A stretch of 64,000 nt of DNA, taken from assembly GCA_020632665.1 (NCBI GenBank), contig JACKFC010000003.1, positions 124,001-188,000 on the forward strand. Direction: 5' to 3'. Both the position numbers and the translations under genes were made by a program. The notes beneath the pieces were generated by a model. That model saw only the letters and a program-made list of their open reading frames with translations, ran no database searches and was not told where the DNA came from. This document shows, in pieces, positions 55,746-64,000 of the stretch; position 1 is the stretch's first letter, and every line of letters starts with the position of its first letter. This stretch comes from Deltaproteobacteria bacterium (lineage in GTDB: Bacteria > Myxococcota_A > UBA9042).

Positions 55746-56474
55746 ATGATCAACCGTAGCCGCAACCACAAACAGCGCACGCTCTTCGCTTCCGCCGCAC
55801 TGGCTTGCCTCTGCGTTGCCGCCGTCGCGACCCCGGCGCTGGCTGCGAGCAAGCGCAAGTTGCGCACAGTTCTTGATTTCGACAGCCGCCTGAAGGACGA
55901 GAACGGCAAGCCGATCACCGGCATCTTCCGGATGCAATTCGAGCTGAAGAAGCCCAAGGCCCGCCGGTCCTTCTGGAAAGAGTCGCACTGGATCACGGTC
56001 GACAACGGCAAATACGCAGTGAAGTTGGGCAAAGCGAAGGAGCTGCCGTCGAAATTCGACCCGTCCGCCGCGGTCATCGAAGTCTCGATCGCCGGCGCAG
56101 GAACGATCCTGCAGGAACCTCTGAGCGGCACGGACGCGGCGCTGACCACGGTCGACGTCGGCAGCGGCGGCGGCAAGCGGATCGTGCAATACGCCGAGAA
56201 GGCGGGATTCGCGTACGATGCCGAGCACGCCGGCGTGGCCGATCGGATCGGCCCCTACACGGGCAAGCTCCTCACCGAGACGATCCAGAAACTCGAGCGC
56301 CGCAAGACCAAACTCAAGGTCAGCCGCAACCGCATCAACCTGACGATGGCAGGCGGCGTCGGCGGCACACCCTTCGAGCAGATCTGCCCGCCCGGCACCA
56401 TCGTCGTCGGCCTGCGGGGCGGTTCGGGCATCTACATCGACAACGTGCAGATCGTCTGCGCGCCGCTGGAGTAG
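55746..56474 (+). CDS. Secreted protein of unknown function with C-terminal Gly-rich module
   Basis: A 242-residue protein with a signal peptide cut near ALA (about 33) and GAGGGAG before the ATG. The mature protein has a beta-rich half (LDFDSRLKDENGKPITGIFRMQFELKKPK), then a helical linker with KLERRKTKLKV. The final part is ICPPGTIVVGLRGGSGIYIDNVQIVC, in which two Cys enclose a repeated strand pattern. That ending resembles lectin-like or carbohydrate-binding modules, but the match is loose. The next lipoprotein starts 5 bp after the stop. Confidence 0.72.
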   Translation: MINRSRNHKQRTLFASAALACLCVAAVATPALAASKRKLRTVLDFDSRLKDENGKPITGIFRMQFELKKPKARRSFWKESHWITVDNGKYAVKLGKAKELPSKFDPSAAVIEVSIAGAGTILQEPLSGTDAALTTVDVGSGGGKRIVQYAEKAGFAYDAEHAGVADRIGPYTGKLLTETIQKLERRKTKLKVSRNRINLTMAGGVGGTPFEQICPPGTIVVGLRGGSGIYIDNVQIVCAPLE

Positions 56475-56479
56475 CCCCG

Positions 56480-57037
56480 ATGGGCCGCGGCCGGCTGCGC
56501 GCCCGCGTCGCCGCGGTGGCATGGACGTGCCTCTTCGGTGCCGGCTGCACCACCTCGACCGAGCTCGGCGGCGTCTGGCGCTCCGAGGTCGAAGTCCCTG
56601 GTCCGTTGATCGGCGGCGGTGACCCGGTCTACGCCGAGCTCTCGCTCGGTCATTACGGCCCAGACGTCGCTGGACTGCTGCGCTTCTACCACGACCTCGA
56701 GTTCGAGCAGCCCTTCGACTCCGCCGCGCCGTACCGCGCGTGCGCCTGCATCTTCGTGCACAAGGGCCGCTGGCTCGACGCCACCTCCCGGCTCGACTTC
56801 CAGCTGCGCGGCTGCATGCCCGGCATCAGCCCGCAAGAGCCGCTGCTGGTCCGTGGCGAACTCGAACTCGACGCCGACGAGCTCGAGGGCACGTTGCGCG
56901 TCGAGGAGCCGACGTCGCCACATTTCGGCACCGAGCAGCCGCTGCGCTTGGTCCGCACCGGCAGCCTCGGCGACGCCGACCTCCGCTGTGAGCAACCGGA
57001 ATCCGCACAGGAAGGCAACCGGGCGAGCGGACGATGA
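56480..57037 (+). CDS. Small lipoprotein of unknown function
   Basis: A 185-residue lipoprotein (FGAGC, Cys23). The body is a single beta-rich domain with GGVWRSEVEVPG, AELSLGHYGPDVAGLLRFYHD, RACACIFVHKGRW and ELDADELEGTLRVEEP, a lipocalin-like strand order. It contains four further Cys that could pair. The start is 5 bp after the preceding gene and the stop overlaps the next start by 4 bp, so it is cotranscribed. No partner is known. Confidence 0.72.
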   Translation: MGRGRLRARVAAVAWTCLFGAGCTTSTELGGVWRSEVEVPGPLIGGGDPVYAELSLGHYGPDVAGLLRFYHDLEFEQPFDSAAPYRACACIFVHKGRWLDATSRLDFQLRGCMPGISPQEPLLVRGELELDADELEGTLRVEEPTSPHFGTEQPLRLVRTGSLGDADLRCEQPESAQEGNRASGR

Positions 57038-58503
57038 AGCTGCTGCTGCCCGTGGCCGCCGCGTTGGCGGTGTTGCTCCCGCTCGCGAGCGCGGTTGCCG
57101 CGACGCCGACCGCGAGCCTCGCGAGCACGGATGTCCCAGATGCGCAAAAGCGTCCGCGTCGCGTCGCGTTGCTGCCGGTGAAGAGCGCGCTCGGCCGTGT
57201 TTCCGACCTCTTCGCGCCCGAGCGGGCCCCCGAGCACCTCGCCCTGGTCGCCGGCGTCGAGTCGAGCCTCGGCGACGCCTTGCGCACCCAGCCCTACGTC
57301 GAGTTGGTCGACCCCGCCGGCGTGCGCGCGCGCCTGGGCGACGATCACTCCAGTCGCGCAACCGCTCGTCTCGCGGCGGAGCGGTATCGCCTCGGCCTGG
57401 AGTATTACCTGGGCCTCGCCCCTGCCCGCGCGGTCGAGTCTCTGCGCCGCTCCGTCGCCCTGTACCAGGAGATTCACCAGGACGTCGTCGGGCCGAAGTC
57501 GATCGCGGACGCGGCGTTCATGCTCGGCGTCGCGCTGGTCGACGCCGGCAACGCCGTCGCGGCCCACGTCGCGCTCAAGGACGCGTTCGCGCTGCAGCCG
57601 GAGCGGCGCTTTCGACCCCGCTTCTTCGCGCCGCAGGTCGAGGCTGCCCTCTCGGCGGCCCTGGCGGACCATCTGAGCACCGGCAACCACGATCGACCGT
57701 ACGGCGGCCACGAGCGCCTCGCCGCGTTGGCCCGTCGGCTCGACGTCGACGCCATCGTCAGCGCGACCGTCGTGCGGGACGAAGGCGGCGCGCTGGAGGT
57801 CCGCTTGGTCGCGTGGCGCAAGCAAAGGCAGGGCTTCGAGGCCGAAGCGCGCCTGCCGGTCGCCGGCCTCGAGCGCTCGCTCGAGCCCTTCACGTCGCGC
57901 TGGCTCGCTTGCGTCCCGGTCGCCGAGGCCAACGGCGCTGTCGGCCCGCGGCGGCGGCAGAATTCCGTCTGGATGGACACCTCGGCGTCGTATGCGCTCT
58001 ACCTCCGCCAGCCGACCCGACTCTCGTTTCACAGCCTCGGCTTCGCGGCCGGCGTCGCGGTCGATATCCGCCCGAACCTCGAATGGTTCGTCCGGATGAA
58101 TATGTACACCAGCCTCTCCGACCCCTACCGAGACTTGCTCCACGCCTTCAACTCGGTCCGCGCCGTCGCCGGCATCGGCTTCTCGCTCGAGCGCGGACGC
58201 TTGCGCTTGGTGCTGCAGCCGGGCCTGGATCTCCACGTCCTCGGCAGCTTCATCGCCACCACCGATCCGGACTGCAAGCTCTACGGCGAGAGCCACCCTC
58301 TCTGCAGCAGCGCGACCGTCAGCAATCTCGAAGCCGACGTCTTGGTCGGGCTGAACATCGCTACCGTGGCGCTCTTCGACCTCGGACGTCGCTTCCTGTT
58401 GATCGGGCGCGCCTCGACGTCGACGTATTTCTTGCCGCTCGACGGCACCGATCGGCTGAATTTCCCGGTCTCGGTCGAGCTCGGCCTCGGCTACCGCTTC
58501 TGA
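57034..58503 (+). CDS. Outer-membrane protein with helical periplasmic domain and C-terminal barrel
   Basis: A 489-residue protein with a signal peptide ending SAVAA. Residues 40-280 are helical and beta mixed, with a TPR-like region (GLEYYLGLAPARAVESLRRSVALYQEIHQD) and VSATVVRDEGGALEVRL. Residues 300-489 are amphipathic strands (SASYALYLRQPTRLSFHSLGFAAGVAVDI and others) ending LGLGYRF, a barrel with terminal Phe. The start overlaps the previous stop by 4 bp. It closes the five-gene envelope run, 23 bp before gpmI. Confidence 0.75.
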   Translation: MKLLLPVAAALAVLLPLASAVAATPTASLASTDVPDAQKRPRRVALLPVKSALGRVSDLFAPERAPEHLALVAGVESSLGDALRTQPYVELVDPAGVRARLGDDHSSRATARLAAERYRLGLEYYLGLAPARAVESLRRSVALYQEIHQDVVGPKSIADAAFMLGVALVDAGNAVAAHVALKDAFALQPERRFRPRFFAPQVEAALSAALADHLSTGNHDRPYGGHERLAALARRLDVDAIVSATVVRDEGGALEVRLVAWRKQRQGFEAEARLPVAGLERSLEPFTSRWLACVPVAEANGAVGPRRRQNSVWMDTSASYALYLRQPTRLSFHSLGFAAGVAVDIRPNLEWFVRMNMYTSLSDPYRDLLHAFNSVRAVAGIGFSLERGRLRLVLQPGLDLHVLGSFIATTDPDCKLYGESHPLCSSATVSNLEADVLVGLNIATVALFDLGRRFLLIGRASTSTYFLPLDGTDRLNFPVSVELGLGYRF

Positions 58504-58526
58504 TCCGCGCACCCCTGGGAGGCCCC

Positions 58527-63019
<4,493 letters not shown>

Positions 63020-63067
63020 GACGCCCTCCGCATGCGCGCTCGCCGGCCCGCCACGATCGAGAGTCGT

Positions 63068-63083
63068 CCACAACATCTTGTGG
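63068..63083 (-). promoter_or_regulatory. NrdR-box-like palindrome upstream of nrdJ
   Basis: ccacaacatcttgtgg is a 16-bp near-perfect palindrome that fits the NrdR-box shape (CACAA-N6-TTGTG). On the nrdJ strand it sits directly after TTGACC (63087-63082), a likely -35. NrdR is the conserved repressor of reductase genes. Only one box is evident; typical sites come in pairs. Confidence 0.6.
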
Positions 63084-63221
63084 TCAAATTTTTCAGCACC
63101 CGCACCCTTGGTGGTCCGCGCACGCTTTTCCCGCCTCGGACTTGCGCCGCGGGGCCGGCCAGAATAACTAGCCTTCCGGGCGCTCGGCACAACCTTCGTT
63201 GTCAACGTCCAGCGGAGCCCC

Positions 63222-64000
<779 letters not shown>

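Overview
The window is dense, GC-rich bacterial chromosome with strong G/C bias at third codon positions. The gene repertoire fits a predatory or social 'deltaproteobacterium' of the Myxococcota/Bradymonadota type. It has Ser/Thr kinases carrying PEGA or alanine-rich tails, an FHA-fused sigma54 activator, many lipoproteins, Asp/Cys 'DNDGDG' repeat proteins, ExbB/ExbD motor genes and a B12-dependent ribonucleotide reductase. No single marker fixes the genus. I saw no rRNA, tRNA, insertion sequence, phage gene or CRISPR array.

Layout. 1-3.7 kb: the tail of an unknown gene, two envelope lipoproteins on the minus strand, and an alpha/beta hydrolase. 3.7-7.7 kb: an unusual protein kinase, an FHA-sigma54 activator, a multi-hairpin leader before a small protein, and a 54-residue basic protein ending at a clear intrinsic terminator. 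7.9-17.0 kb: a five-gene, mostly overlapping MoxR/Bat-type operon (coiled-coil membrane protein, MoxR ATPase, DUF58, and two large VWA membrane proteins). 17.0-20.7 kb: uvrB, then two low-complexity lipoproteins with AEGEAKPAE-type repeats. 20.7-32.3 kb: metabolism and information processing, with a lone CoA-transferase A subunit, an amidohydrolase lipoprotein, folK, a DsbA-like lipoprotein, yicC-gmk-gltX, a PDZ-thioredoxin fusion and a thiolase.

33-39.5 kb is the most distinctive block. Two tandem promoters drive exbB-exbD-exbD, which ends at a terminator. A new TTGACA promoter follows, with a secreted SNase-like nuclease, a lipoprotein made of ten Asp/Cys repeats, and an outer-membrane barrel carrying three copies of the same repeat. 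39.6-46 kb holds comEC and, on the opposite strand, a barrel-like protein, an ArsA-like ATPase and a YfhO-like membrane protein in an overlapping operon. 46-51 kb has a metzincin lipoprotein, a HEAT-like protein, a TPR-PEGA protein and a second Ser/Thr kinase. 51-53 kb has an FmdB zinc ribbon and two cyclic-nucleotide-binding-domain proteins separated by a striking nested inverted-repeat element. 53-58.5 kb is a run of five envelope proteins. 58.5-64 kb has gpmI, nrdJ with an NrdR-box-like palindrome, and the start of obg.

Taken together, the window is mostly cell-envelope and signalling genes of unknown detail, interleaved with single housekeeping genes. Function calls for uvrB, folK, gmk, gltX, yicC, gpmI, nrdJ, obg, moxR, comEC and exbB/exbD rest on clear motifs. 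The lipoproteins and barrels are described mainly by architecture.
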